Positions 13,331 to 26,615 of a DNA stretch of 64,000 bases are shown here, one piece after another. A program made the translations under genes and the position numbers. Below the pieces are notes generated by a model that did not search any database, was not told the DNA's origin, and worked only from the letters and a program-made list of their open reading frames with translations. The first letter of the stretch is position 1, and each line of letters opens with the position of its first letter. This DNA is from Buteo buteo (lineage: Eukaryota; Chordata; Aves; Accipitriformes; Accipitridae), in NCBI RefSeq assembly GCF_964188355.1, contig NC_134188.1, positions 744,001-808,000 on the forward strand, in the 5' to 3' direction.

Positions 13331-16300
13331 GGGAACTGAAGAGCCGAATGTATTGTCGCCAGTGTGCTTGGAGGTCTCTGTGAAGCTGTCATCAAGTGTA
13401 CACAGGATGACAGATACTTGCCTCTCTCTTCTTCTGTGGTATTCAGAAATCTGGCCGTGTTAGTCTTTCTCAGACGTGTTTGCTGGTATATGCCCTGGCA
13501 TTTCAACTGAAAGCATAAAGAGAGAAACATTTTTTTTATCTTCTTAACCCTTAACACCTTTTAAGGGCACAGAAGGAGTATTGCTGTTGTTATTAATATT
13601 GCAGCAGCGCTCCAGGGATATTTAACTTTACATCCAGTTCAACGAGTTTGAAATAACCAAGTAATATAAATTTTGAAATGATTAAGGAAGGAAAAGGGTG
13701 AATCAGTATAAAATTATTTATTATATCAGAAGATAGAATATGAAAGTGTTCAGTTCACAGATGTTATTTCCCAGGAACAAAACACAAATGCTTAGTATTA
13801 GAAGTAAAAGTAGTAAAAACAACAACAAAAAAATTTGAACAATGGACTATTTAGCAATTGTATATTATTCTTCCTCTACCAACTTTTCAACAAATATGAT
13901 GATACCACCTCAAAACATTTAGGTAAAAATTATTATCCTGTCATTTTCAAAAAGAAAATTAAGATAAAGAAGTTCCCTTCCTTTCTACTTTCCTTCCTTC
14001 ACAAATGCAATTAATGTAAATTGACCATAGTCGTTACACTGCCAATGTAAATATTCTGCCAATACAAATGTAAATATTATTCTCTCAGCCTTGGGTCCTT
14101 TGGCTTCTATCCTCCCTCAATTTCTGTGGAAAAGCTGAGTTCTGTAGCAAGTCCAGCAAGTTCAGTACTTCAGAAAAAGAACATTTTCCCAAAGCAGTAC
14201 TGAGATATATCTGCCATCTAGTCTTCTTTTCAAAACAGGAGGTGAGTTTTTGCCTTAGTGAGCTGTCAAGGTTAGAGAATGAAGGGGTTTGTGTGTCAGA
14301 TCCCTTGTTGGGGTTTCTAAAATTCCCTGCAAAAAACCCCTGATGGTGGATTATCTTTGAAGTTCTGACATGAAGCACTAAAGGAGCTCGCAGTTAAAAC
14401 TTTGCGTGCTGCTGCTGCTGCTGTTCCCTATTGTTTAGTTACCAAGCATGGATTGTTTTGGCTGCAATCCTCTCTGCCTCTCACTGAAGTGTTTGGATGC
14501 TGAAGAAATCACGATTTTGTTGTGTTGATGGAGGCTGGAGTCAGGAGCACTACAGCTTCTGTGGGGGTTGGAGCAGACCGGCACAGAGTAGGCAGCAGTA
14601 AGTAATGGAGAGGAACGGGGGTCTCACCACCATCACCTCAGTAACAGGGTATTTCGGGAGTAAATTTGAGAGAGGTGTTTGATAAAGAAGAGCTCTTTCT
14701 TCCCTGAACACAGTATTTGATGGTATTTGCATGAGACCTTTACAGCTGCAGGCTGGATATTGTGGAGAAAAATAGATACGGAACATGACTGTAGCTCAAG
14801 AGGCATCACCCAGCCTGCCTGTGGGCCAAGGCAGCAGTCCTTCAGCTGGCCGATTTTGTTAAAGCCTGTACATTTTGTATAAGTGCAGGGGATGGGAAAG
14901 GTACACGTGCAATCTACATTTAAATTGCACGTCACATAGGAACTTCAGTGGTTTTGTAGGTTTACTTGGGATTTTTTTCTCTGTATTCACTGATCTCTTA
15001 CTATAAAATAAGTTTCTTTATTCTTAATTATAACATATGTCTGATTCTTGAATAAATTTCAGATTAGGGAATCATGATTTCAGCATATGATGAGGATACA
15101 TCTGCTTAACACCACAGAAGACTGCAAAGGAAGCAGAAAATATTCCTGCAGAGTACCAGTGAGCTATCTTTCACAAGGATTAAAGAGCAGCTCGCTCTGA
15201 GAAATGTACCCTTTCTGACTTGCTGGAGCAGAAGCTAGGGCATGCATGTCATGCAGGCAGTGACAACAGCCTATGGAGTGTTTTCCTCTGTCAGTGAGCA
15301 AATTGTCTGTGATTTGTTGAGGAAGAGTGTAGCCTCAAACCTTTAGGGACTGAAACACAGCCTTTGCTTATATCATTCCACATATGCCTCTTCCACCTCT
15401 AGCTTTTTGCAAATGATCTTTTTCCTCCACATTTTAAAATAAAATATTTTCCTTTACCTGGAACTGTAAGCCAATGTGTTCTACTCCATCTCCATAAGAA
15501 GTAGCTATGGAAGTTGGGCAAACAAAAACATGTCCTGAGTTACCCAATTTCTAGGAGCATGCAGTGAGTTTTAGAAATACCAGTCTAACTCAGAAATGTA
15601 TGATGTAAATCAGTAAAATATTGTGCAAGGAACTGGTCTTTGAGACATTGTACTGCTAAATGAAAGCAGACCATAGCCTGACCCTAAGACCGAGGATACT
15701 GAGGGATTTGTATGCAAACAGGCTGCAGCAAGTTGCAGATTTGCCTTGCACAGAGGCAGCTGGAGAGGTCAAAATGGGAACCAGGCAAGACCAACTAGGT
15801 TGTGGGGGTGACTGGGGTCCAGTGCTCAGACTCAGTCACTGTTTGATTTCTTCAGTGTAAGTGTAGCCTGAACATCCCTAAAAGTGATACCTATGTAGAA
15901 CTCAAGTAAAACAGGCTCTTTATTGATTCCTTCATCGCTCTCGTTCTTCACCATGAAAGAAACCTGCAGTGTTCAGACATCTCTCTGTACAAGAACAGTG
16001 AGAGTAGCTCCAGGTTTTCATTTGAGATACCAAAATCTAATGTTTTGCCACAAATAGAAGAGCTTCATAAGGGGAAAGAACTGCCCAAGGACTGTCATTA
16101 TTTCTCCAGGCTGGCAGATGCTGGGTACACAGAATTTCATTAACAGCTGGTGTAGGTATCTTTCCGTTATGGGAAAGCACAGTATTTCTTAGGTCTGCTC
16201 ACAGGAGAAGGTCATTTTCTTCAACCACAACCTATTCTTAAGTGTAAAGGAGCTTTTGGAGAGCAAGGCCTTTGAGCAAGCAATTATACTCCCCGCAGTT

Positions 16301-18709
16301 CTTTCCAAGATTCATATTCTCTGTTTAAACCGCAGAAGCTGCACATGGTGGCTGTCAACCAGCCATTCAAGAGCAGTGCCTCTGAACTCATTTAAGGCAA
16401 AGCTGGGAAGAAAGGTGAATTGTAGAGATAATGAAAAAATTGAAAAACATCATCTCTGAAGGGCAGAAGGAAGGTTCACGAAGGCCACACTTGACTGATA
16501 TAATTCATGCATCTGCTACAGACTCACATGCATTTCTCCTGCAAATGGTCTCAGAATAATGCTCACTGAGCATCATTGCCAAAGACCTATCATTTCAGCT
16601 TAGTCTTTATGCAGGAACTGGGTAATTAATCTGATTTCTCAGCCTTTAATATTCTCAGATAAACACACAGCCAAGTTAAACAAGAGGAACTTAAAGATGA
16701 AAAGCATTAAAGTATTTGAAGAGAAAGAAAAGCAGATTGAGTGACTATATACATTCTGTTCCTAAGTATTAATGAAACTACAAAGCCAGACCTCCCTACA
16801 ACATGTTAACAGAGAATTTTCAAGAGAAAAATCTGCAGTTTATTGCTTTATTTAGTTTGAATGCCTTTGTAATCATTCTGTGTTTTTATTTTTCCCTCAT
16901 CCCTCTAATTCTGTATTCAGTCAGCCTTCAAATGAGTGTTATGCTTTCCAAAAACTGGATTCCCACTGATTTTGGGGAACTTTGGCAACTTCAGTTCCAC
17001 GCAAGCTTCACATAATAAACAGTCACTTCTAAAGAAAGTGGGAAACCTTGGAGTTCAACATGACTCCATTGTTGGCTCTCCTATCACTTGGCTACAACAG
17101 CATAAGCTTGCAGTCAGGAACAGTTATGCTTATATCCATTTTTCACATCAGGATGCAGGATGGCACTTCATAAAGCTAAGCTAACAGAGTGAAACCTAAA
17201 TTTTCCTGGTGCTAATGGAAGGTGATTACCATTGTCTTTACAGAAAAAATCAAATAATGTGACAAAATGTCACTGCTCCAAGAAGTTTTCTCTTCACAGA
17301 AACAGGCAAAGAGCCTGAAAATGGAGAAAAGAAAGAAGAAATAATTTTGTAGTTAGGTTTCTTCCAAATAGCTCAATACCCTGCTCAAATCTGAAAGGAC
17401 ATTTTAAAAGGGAATATGGAGCTAAGAATGTCTCTCTACCTTGTTTTGGCCTCTGCAATAAACTGCACAAATGAGGAACAGGGTGGTCTCCAGTGATGCC
17501 AACAGAAATTCTCAAATGAGCAAGCAATGCCCAGAGGAAGAATCTAGCTTTTCTAGTCGCTTTTCTGCCCTCCCCTCACTCAGCGCTTTTCCCAGCTAAT
17601 TTTTCTCCAATTACTGTGTTCTGTGCTTCAGTTGCTTTCAACATATTTGTAGCTTCTTCATGAATTTCGAAAGGTTGGTTTATTAATCTGTAACTTTTCC
17701 TTCTGGCAACGTGGCAGCTACAAAAGTAGACGAAGTGGTACAATGAGCTGGGTGTGAGGAAACTCATTGATTCTGTCATATAGTGGGATTGTAACTAACT
17801 TAAATCCTAACCCCTTCTGGCTGACCAGTTAATGCTTACAAGCCTTACCAATACAGGACACAAAACCAGCTTGGATGTAAGAAACATGCTACTGGTAATT
17901 GCTCACTGGTCCAGAGGTGTGGGGTTTTTCTTTTTACAGCCCCTGGGGCTGACAACAGACTATTCTTTATACAGGTAGCTATTTCTTTCCAAATCAGTTT
18001 GAGTTGATAGCATGTTTTACATGAATTGTATGCTATGAACAGTGCATGTGATTTCTACCTGTGTTAATATATGAAGTTGCTTAGAATATATATTGATTTT
18101 GGTCTCCTAAAATGAACTTGGACTTTTGAGATTATAAACAAAATGTGTTTATAGTCTCAATTGATTCAATTTTAGAATGAATACTGGGAGAATGATCAGC
18201 CACTATTTCTGTTCTCTTTTCAGTTAATTTATTTTGTACAAACTATTGGTGCAGGCAGCAAATTTGGTATCCGAGGTATCTGAAGACTGCTTTTGGAATA
18301 ATAGGATTGAAGTGACAGAGACTGAAGGAAATATTCTGAGTATTATATCTTTTTCCCGACACATGATGCACAGGTTATTATGGCACAAGTGTTTGGAACA
18401 GCTGAAATGGTTTTAGGTATTGTTTGGCAATAATATTGTTCAATGATATGAGAGAGACAGGCTCTGCCTCTTTCAAAGGGAGTAACCAATGGTGAAACAG
18501 ATCTTAGTAATACCTTATATTCCTAGAAAAGTAATTCAAACCTAAATAAATAAATGCAAACCTGTAAACACAATTACTATGGCTCTTACTAAGAGTTTTG
18601 TTACCCCAGAAAACACTGCTTGGCTTAATGCAGTAGGCTTGTAGGATCATAAAAAATACTGAAGATAAATCAGGTTGATAAGGAATTTTCCCAGCCAAGT
18701 TCTGAATAT
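13331..18709 (+). other. TRPC4 intron 1, middle: unique sequence
   Basis: No gene or transposon recognised. It contains a (GCT)5 run at 14408-14423, scattered A/T-rich stretches and the inverted repeat at 18126-18160 listed separately. Confidence 0.65.
18126..18160. repeat. 15-bp inverted repeat with 5-nt loop
   Basis: The arm at 18126-18140 (TTGAGATTATAAACA) and the arm at 18146-18160 (TGTTTATAGTCTCAA) are reverse complements at 14 of 15 positions, separated by AAATG. It could be a small hairpin or a remnant of a palindromic mobile element. Nothing indicates an RNA gene. Confidence 0.8.
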
Positions 18710-19035
18710 TTACAAGGATGGATATTCTGCATCTTCCCTGGACAACCTGTGCCAGTGCTTAACTACTCTTGTCGCGAAGAATATTTTCCTTACATCAAAC
18801 TAGAATTTCCCTTGATGCAGCTTATGATCATCCTCATCCTTTCATTGTGCTCCTGAGAAAAGCCTGCTTCTATCCATAACCTCCCTTTCATTTGTGTAAG
18901 ACAGCAAGTGAGTTTCTACCATGAATCTCTTTTTGAGGCTGAGCCCACCCAATTCCCTTCTGTCCCTGTACATCACAAGAGCCAGCCCTTTTGCACAGGG
19001 TTGTTCTGTCCCAAGTGTAGGACTTTGCATATAAA
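18710..19035 (-). mobile_element. CR1 LINE fragment, antisense
   Basis: On the + strand it reads as the reverse complement of the CR1 ORF2 C-terminal region: a GGACAACCTGTGCCAGTGCT block (about 18740), a TTTCCTTACATC block, CTCATCCTTTCATTGTGCTC, and finally CTGTCCCAAGTGTAGGACTTTGCAT (about 19005-19030). About 325 bp survive, without an open frame. An internal segment is missing between about 18900 and 18930 relative to typical copies. Confidence 0.82.
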
Positions 19036-22000
19036 TATCAGTCTTATTTTTTGTTTGCTATGCATGGAAACACATCAGGTAGGTGTGTAAAAACAAGGAT
19101 CCAATATAACAGAAGCAAGTTCATATTGTATTGCCTCTGCAGATACTTACAGGAGTTCTTTAATTGTTTTTTCCTACAAAAAATGTTTTGAATTGTGGTG
19201 AGTCTACCACTTGCCCAGAATGGGAAGCAGAAGTATTATACCAGCATCCCAGCTCTGAAGTTTGGAGCTGTTTTACACACTCATCCCAAAGCCCAACAAC
19301 TGATTCACTTTTCTTTACCCCTAGGAAGTCTAACAAGGCTATTCGTGCATAGCTGGTTCCTAATAACTGCATTCTAGTTTCAGTTGCTGTTGCCTTTTCT
19401 GAGCAATTAATCAGAATCACTGCAATTATAGATAAGTCTTGACTTATTAAATAGATATTTAATAGTTTCCTCTGTGCTGATTCCTTTCACTGAGAAGGAG
19501 CAATGAATCAAATAAAGAGCTTCTGCTTATGTTGATGCAGCAAAAAGGAAATTTAAAAAGTTAACATTAAAAACTGCAATGTCATTGTTTGTATAATAAT
19601 GTTCATTAATCCTTTTAACAAAGCATTTCAGTCTTCACTTTTATGTTTTCCTTTTCTTTTGCTTTCTTCCTCCTCATATTTGAAGTTAAACAATAGGATA
19701 ATTACAATAAAAACCTATCATTGTAGTCTATTGTTGGTGAGAGCAGTGTAAACTCTGGATCTTATGATGAAGGCATCCATGCCGTGACTTTGTTTTGCTG
19801 TAGGGACCTTATCTGAAGCAGGTTGCCCTGATGATCCAGAAGCTGTTGTGCTCTGGTGCTCTGATCCCGAGTGAGCTGGTAGTTCCCTTAATAACACAGC
19901 TGCAGACAGAGCTGAGGAGAAGCTGACCCAGTGGTTTGGGTCCAGCAAGGATCACGATTATAATGATCGCCTGCTCCAGTTGGCACTAGGCTTAGACAGG
20001 ATAGACATGAGAAGATTCACAGTAATTGGCACAGGGATCAGGGCTTCTGGCCTGAGGCAGAAAACAGACAGTATGACTATACCCAAGGGAGTCCAGAACA
20101 TGGTCCCTGGCTTTTAGAAAGGAGAATGTAGTGCTGATCTAGTCAATAACATTAAAACATTTAAATTGCAATTAAATGTTATTTGTCTTAATGAACCAGT
20201 CCTCACAGAGTAAGTGCCAAAATCCACAAATATAATCCTTGGGGGAAGATATAGAAAAGAATATGCAGTGATGTGTCTAGAGGGAGAAACAATCTAACAA
20301 ATTTAGGAGTCTACTTAATGAGGTTGGGACTTGAATCTGTCATTAGTGCCAAGCAAATATACTTTTCACAGCCAGTAGATAGAGAATTTTGACATCTAAA
20401 TTTGAAGTGAAAATAACTAGAAGAGCCTGGGAAAATAGGCAAAATATGAAAAGTAAAATGTTCTCAAGAAAGAAAAAGTAACTGGGCTTAATTCTTGTTG
20501 AACTGGAGCACAATCATTGGAAAATGTGTGTGACAAAGCAGCAGACCTCAGAGCTAATATTTCCTACCAGCTTGGCTGTAACGGCAGTAGAAGACAGCAC
20601 AACAGAGAATCTGACTGCAAATTTACAAAAGTATTACTAAGACGGTTTATGATAACCATTTTCTTTTGCTTCCTCCCCCCCAAAGATATTTCACATTTAT
20701 CTGTTAGAGAATGGTATCAGGGATAGTTCTTTGTGTTACAGCACAACTCACTTCTACATAAGTCAAAAAGGAAATCACTTTCCTTTGACAGCTTCCATTT
20801 CTAGGTCACAAATCACATTCTTCTTCTGTATAACATGTACTAAATGACCTACTGATCTCAGAACAAGAATTTAATTTGGACCTCAGATTTTGTTAGATTG
20901 CTTTGTAAGTGTAAAAATGAGCACTCTTACAGGTGGGTTACAGAATATCTTTGCATATTTCCTAATGCAATGAAATTAATACTTAAAGGTATATTGTGCT
21001 ACAGTAAAGAACTGACTTGACTTTGATGATACATTATTTATAAAATAAGTATTTTTATAAAAGTATTATTTCTATAAAGACAATATATAGTTAATAGTAT
21101 CATTTTACAGTGTTATTTCTTCATCATTTCCATTGACTGAAGGATATGTATTATAGCAAAACTAAAGATCAGATTTAATCAGCAGTGAAAATGAAATCCT
21201 GGGCTACGTATATGCTTGGATATCACTAGAATCAGGCTCTGCTATTATTTATACCAGATTAGTTTTGCTGGCACAGTGAATAATTTTTGATTTTCACCAG
21301 TCTCGGGGAAGAGCCAATTCCCAGCATGACAACTAAGAAGAATGAATACCAAAACATTTTCAGATGGGCAGACTCTATGAAGGAGCTAAAGATGCGCAAC
21401 CAGGAATAATCATTATAGCAAAATCCCTCGCGTAATTACAAACTGCTGGAATCTTTTGGAAGCCATTGTAATGTGAAAATATAAACTTGCTGATTGCTAA
21501 TTATATGGAGACAATGTCAAAGTCAAATAACATACAACATAATACTGACAGTACAAAAGATACTTTGAATACCTCAGAATGTAATATCTCCAATTAAGGA
21601 AGAAAAAATATACTACAGTGAAAATATTTTGGCATAGGCAATGTAGAACTGGCAAATTAATGTCACAGAGTATTTCTGTTTCTGCTAGACATAAAATATT
21701 TGTGTAAAATACTTGAACAAATTTTTTTTTAGCTCCCAGTTCAGCAGAGGACTTAGATTTCTACTTAGCTTTACTATGTGATCATCCTAGATGTGATTCC
21801 ATACATTTATACAGGAAATGTCTTATGGCTTGGAGCAAGTCTTTCTTCCATCTACTTCTACTGTTCCTTTCTAATAGAAGGTTTTGTAATAGAGTATAAA
21901 TCTCATTTGACCAGAGAATTTTGCCATGAAGACTTTTTTTTTTTTCTGTAGAGAAGGGCTTTTTAGTGGATAAATCAAAAAGTCAAGTGTAATAAGGATT

Positions 22001-24540
22001 CAGGATCAGTAATAAAATATATTAATCACAGATAAATTTACTTGACCAATATAACTGTATGCAACCTATGAGTAATGTCTCTGAGACAGCCTATATAGGT
22101 AGCATTTACACTGTGCGTCCCAGGAAGACTTCCCTGCTCCCAGTTCCTGTATGTGTTCAAATACTCACTTATTACACATGAAGACATGGTGTGGGTACAC
22201 AACATCTTCCCCTCATTTCCTCTGGAGGAAAACAGGTCCACAAGGACAAGCAGGGAGATGCAGTGTGCAGTAACAAGCTCCCCTTCTCTGAGCAGCCGAG
22301 GAACAACACTGTAGTGTTCACCATTGAGTACACTTTTCTTCCATCAGGGTACCCCAACTGTTCCCCATTCAAGAACTTCCTTCATTATTCAGCTAATATA
22401 ATAAACGTAGGTACCACTACTGAACTTATTTCACAGCATATGGTGGCAAGCTCTCAACCACAAAAATGGAGCAAATAGTCAAATTTGTGAAAATTAATTT
22501 GGACATTTTTAATAATGTCATACAATTCCTTGATAATGAAGCAGAAAAGCATAGCTATAAAAGAAGTGTCAGCAAGAGATTTAGGGTAATTTTCCAGTTG
22601 TCTGAAGAAAACACTTTGGAGTTGTTCATAGTGTATATTATATGGGCAATGGAGCTCAGATCCATAAAGAAAAAGCTGCAGTGAAGAGACAGATATTTTT
22701 GTTGCTTCAGGACATTGTTAACTAACCTTGCCAACAGTGTTGTTAGATAAAAATGACAGCATGAAACTGGATATCTAGACCTCTCCGAAATGCAGTAGAT
22801 CATCTATAGACACTGTGTTGTGGTTTCTGTTATAGACCTTTGCCTGCAATACTAGAAATGCTTCCCTATGCATAGAGCTCTTAATAAGCTACATAGTATT
22901 TTATATGCTTGCTCCATACTACGGTATTAGTTGCTTCTTATGTGTTTAGGGTCTAGTAAGTTATTTAAAGTACATTACTAATGGTGCTCCCCCTAACTCT
23001 AGCCACATCAAATATATAGTCTATGTTAGTTTTCTCCTATAGTCAGAGGATCCAACCAATGCTAAAACTGTCCTGTCACAGTCATAATTTGAAGAAAAAA
23101 TATGAGAGCTAATTTCTTGAAAAATAGCAATTTAAAAAATTGTCTCTTCAGTGTCTGGGATTTGAAAATTTTCTGCACTTACTGAAAAACTTCCTGTGAC
23201 TCAGAAAGCAACCCTTGCCTTTAACACATCGTCCCTTAGCAATACAGTCACAACATGACAAAATCTAATACGGGTATTAGGAGACAAGAAACAATTTTTC
23301 AAGCCTGCTCAGAAGTGCTTTCTGTATTAACATTGAAAGTTTTGCATATTAATCTGTTTAAAGTTTAGAACGGTGTGGCGCACCCTTCAGATGGTGCAGT
23401 CAGCCAGCATCTTCTCATGGCATGAGGTACCTCGGCATCAATTCTGGTCTACCCAGCCCCAGAGCAGCCCAATACTTGGTGGACATTGGAAAATAACCCC
23501 TCCTTTTACTTAATTTCCTCCACATTACAGCGAGGAAAATTAATTCCTTTTTAGCCATACTTGGCAAGGAGTAGGTACCTTATGTCTACCAGCAGCCTTT
23601 GCTAGCCACCCGAAGTTGTTCTTCACCTGGGTCCCTGACACATGAGGGCAGCCCAAAGGGGCTGAGAAAGGGGACACAGGCAAGACTTAGGAACTGATTA
23701 CTTTTAGGTGAGAGCATACGTAATGGGAAGATACTAGGAAGAAGGGGAAACAAACATGGACGTGGCAGATTCTGGGGCAAAAAGAAGGAAAATAGTTCAC
23801 TCAGGAATTAGTCCATGAGTCATACTTTTTCACTAGTCAAGCAAAGCACTAATCTTTACCTACCCAAGCAAATTGAGGTGAAAAATTTTGTAGGGAGTCC
23901 CCTGTTAAAAACTTCGCAAAAACATAACTTTGAAACCATCTGCTCTGACTGAACGCAGTATTATTCCAGACATTTCTATCTTGAAACAAACACTCTGAAA
24001 CCTTGTGAATGCATTTTTCCTAATGGAAGAGAACACTCTGTTATTTTTCTTTAAGGCTATTTTCAAGATGTTTATGGTATGAGTAAGTTTTCTTGTCTTT
24101 CACAACAGTCAGAGGCAGCTTTAGTGGTGGCGTCTGGTAGGCAAATACCTCTCTGCTAAGGACAGTGGCATTTCATTAATATACACAAGGTTTGAATTTG
24201 GCTCAGGTTAATGTTTCTGACAAGATCCATATATATATATATAAAGATGCTTGCTGCCTCTTGTTTCATTCCAAACTAAATAGCATTTCCTACCAGTAGT
24301 AATTCCAGTGATTTCATCAACTATTTGAGAAGTTACCTATTATTCATCCCCAAAAGAACTTAGCTCCTGTAGTTATAAGTATTATCAAAATAATGTAAAA
24401 TCCCAAACTAGGTGCATTTGATTAGAATTATTTGGTATAAATTAAAAAATTTATTATTTAATAAGATAAAGTAGTTTGTACATAGCTTTATTAAGTCTTC
24501 AGCTAATGGTTTAATCCAGTATATGTATATGTGCATGTGT
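19036..24540 (+). other. TRPC4 intron 1, later part: unique sequence
   Basis: No gene or transposon recognised. Features seen are a poly-T run near 21933-21945, an alternating (AT)n run at about 24227-24242, and a stretch at about 21360-21510 that looks like a candidate conserved non-coding element. The GC-richer segment at about 19740-19990 gives a 76-codon antisense ORF with no recognisable domain. Confidence 0.6.
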
Positions 24541-24545
24541 GTAAC

Positions 24546-25628
24546 TGTATTGAGTTTGCATGGCAAGGTTTTGGTATCGGAGGGGCTACAGGAGCAGCTT
24601 CTGTGAGAAACTGCTAGAAGCTTCCCCATGTCTGACAGAGCCAATGCCAGCCGGCTGTGAGATGGACCCACTGCTGGCCAAGGCCGAGCCCATCAGCAAC
24701 AGGGGTAGTGCATCTGGGATAAAAGTTTTAAGAACGGGAAAAAACCCCTCTGCAACTGCAGCCAGGAGAGAGGAGTGAGAATATGTGAGAGAAACAGCCC
24801 TGCAGACCCCCAGGTCAGTGCAGAAGGAGGAGGAGGAGATGCTCCAGGCGCCGGAGCAGAGATTCCCCTGCAGCCCGTGATGAAGACCACGGTGAGGCAG
24901 GCTGTCCCCCTGCAGTCCAGGGAGGTCCACGGGGGAGCAGATCTCCACCTGCAGCCTGGGGAGAGAGGACCCCACGCCAGAGCAGGGGGATGCCCGAAGG
25001 ACGCTGTGACCCTGTGGGAAGCCGGTGCTGGAGCAGGTTTTCTGGCAGGACCTGTGACCCTGTGGGGGACCCACGCTGGAGCAGGCTGTGCCTGAAGGAC
25101 TGCAGCTCGTGGGAGGGACCCACGCTGGAGCAGTTCGTGAAGAACTGCAGCCCGTGGGAAGGACCCACGTTAGAGAAGTTTGTGGAGGACTGTCTCCCGT
25201 GGGAGTGACCCCATGGTGGAGCAGGGGAAGAGTGAGGAGTCCTGCCCCTGAAGAGGAAGGAGCAGCAGAGACAATATGTGATGAACTGACCATAACCCCC
25301 ATTCTCCGTCCCCCTGCACCACTGTGGGGGAGGAGGGAGAGAAAATCAGGAGTGGAGTTGAGCCGGGAAGGAGGGAGGAGTGAGGGGAAGGTGTTTTAAG
25401 ATTTGGGTTTACTTCTCATTACCGTACTCTGATTTGATTGGCAATAAATTAAATTACTTTTTCCAAGTCGAGTCTGTTTTGCCCATGATGGTAATCGGTG
25501 AGTGATTTCCCTGCCCATATCTCAACCCACGAGCCTTTCGTTATATTTTCTCTCCTATCCAGCTGAGGAGGGGAGTGATAGAGCAGCCTGGTGGGCACCT
25601 GGCATCTAGCCAAGGTCCACCCATCACA
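24546..25628 (+). mobile_element. Long solo LTR (1083 bp) with internal tandem repeats, 5-bp TSD
   Basis: The ends are TGTATTGAGTTTGCATGGCA and GGTCCACCCATCACA (TG...CA), flanked by a perfect 5-bp duplication, GTAAC (24541-24545 and 25629-25633). AATAAA at 25443-25448 and the TATCTCAACCCACGAG block at 25518-25533 place R/U5 at the right, so orientation is +. The middle (about 24850-25230) is an array of imperfect repeats of roughly 40-60 bp, built on CTGTGACCCTGTGGG / GACCCACGCTGGAGCAG / CTGCAGCCCGTGGGA units; the lack of stops in this GC-rich array creates a 238-codon antisense ORF that is not a gene. No retroviral genes are attached. The type is familiar from bird genomes; the family name is not asserted. 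Confidence 0.93.
24850..25230 (+). repeat. Imperfect tandem repeats inside the LTR
   Basis: Repeated modules share CACGCTGGAGCAG (about 25071-25085 and 25122-25134, with a diverged copy near 25167) and GTGGGA(A/G)GGACCCACG (about 25109 and 25155). The period is roughly 50 bp. Repeated modules like this in a U3 region often carry transcription-factor sites; that function is inference here. Confidence 0.75.
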
Positions 25629-25633
25629 GTAAC

Positions 25634-26615
25634 ATAAGGAAAATGCTGCTTCTCTTCCTCTTTTTTTTTTTTTAAACAAAATGCAACAACTCTGGCTCTC
25701 TCTGATCCATATGTTGCTTCTATTCTATATTTCTTATGTCAGGTCTAGCATGCTGCTACTCTATGTCCCCTTTATAAAAGAAAGCATTAGGGAAAATAGG
25801 AACTAGTGATCAAATAGAAATATGACATGAAACACTGGAGTAGACTTAAAGTTTCTTTGAAAAGCTATTTGAAAAATATTAAATATTTACTGGGTTTGGG
25901 GATTTGGGGTGAAATTTAGCTTTAAGGAACATACTTTAAAAACTGAAATCCCATCATGAAGAACAGACAGACCATAAAATATTGTACAGAATAGGAATAT
26001 AGCCTGACAAGGATTAGTGAAGGACCAGGGAATGCTAGTGCCTAGTTCTCATTGTGCAAGCATTATGTAGTGTATCTGTAAGCGTTTTGTCAGTATAAAA
26101 GCATGTAAGCCTGATTTTTAGAGAATTAGCAGGGAACATACTGAGTATCGTTCATTCATGGCTGTGGAATTCAGTTTCACTGTTTACAGAGCTCAGTCAT
26201 GCTTTTCATTTTCATAGTGACTTCCACCTGTGTTCTGTAAATTCTCCACAAATGTTGCTGGTTGACTAATGGAAGTATTTCTGAACTTGTTTTTCAGTTT
26301 GAAATCAGCTTTTGAGGCACATGTGTTTTACAGTCTGTTGGCTTCTTGTGTACTCAACCGACAGGGAAGTCAAGCTTTATTGTGAAAAGTGAATTTTGAT
26401 GGCTTTGTACTATACTTCTCGCATTGAAGGAAGGGCAGGCTGACCCAGCCCTGTCTTATTGGTATTATCAGTATAAGTCAGCTTGCCCAGGCTGTGGATT
26501 TTTTTTTTTTTTTAATCTCTATCCAAAAGTTATTCATCGTAACATACATGGCATGGAAATAACTTTACAGAGGTAACAAGGAACTAATCGTCTTCCTTTC
26601 TTCTTCTCTCTGTAG
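25634..26615 (+). other. TRPC4 intron 1, last part and acceptor
   Basis: AT-rich sequence with poly-T at about 25660-25673 and a 15-T run at 26499-26513, about 100 bp upstream of the acceptor. The final stretch, CTTCCTTTCTTCTTCTCTCTGTAG, is a strong polypyrimidine tract and acceptor ending at 26615. Confidence 0.85.

Noticed and set aside
14408..14423. (GCT)5 triplet repeat
   Set aside because: Too short to be notable and not coding.
24586..25302. 238-codon antisense ORF, the second longest in the window, Ser/Gly/Leu/Pro-rich
   Set aside because: It lies wholly inside the solo LTR and runs through its GC-rich tandem repeats; no domain is recognisable, and the same repeats give overlapping ORFs in other frames and on the other strand.
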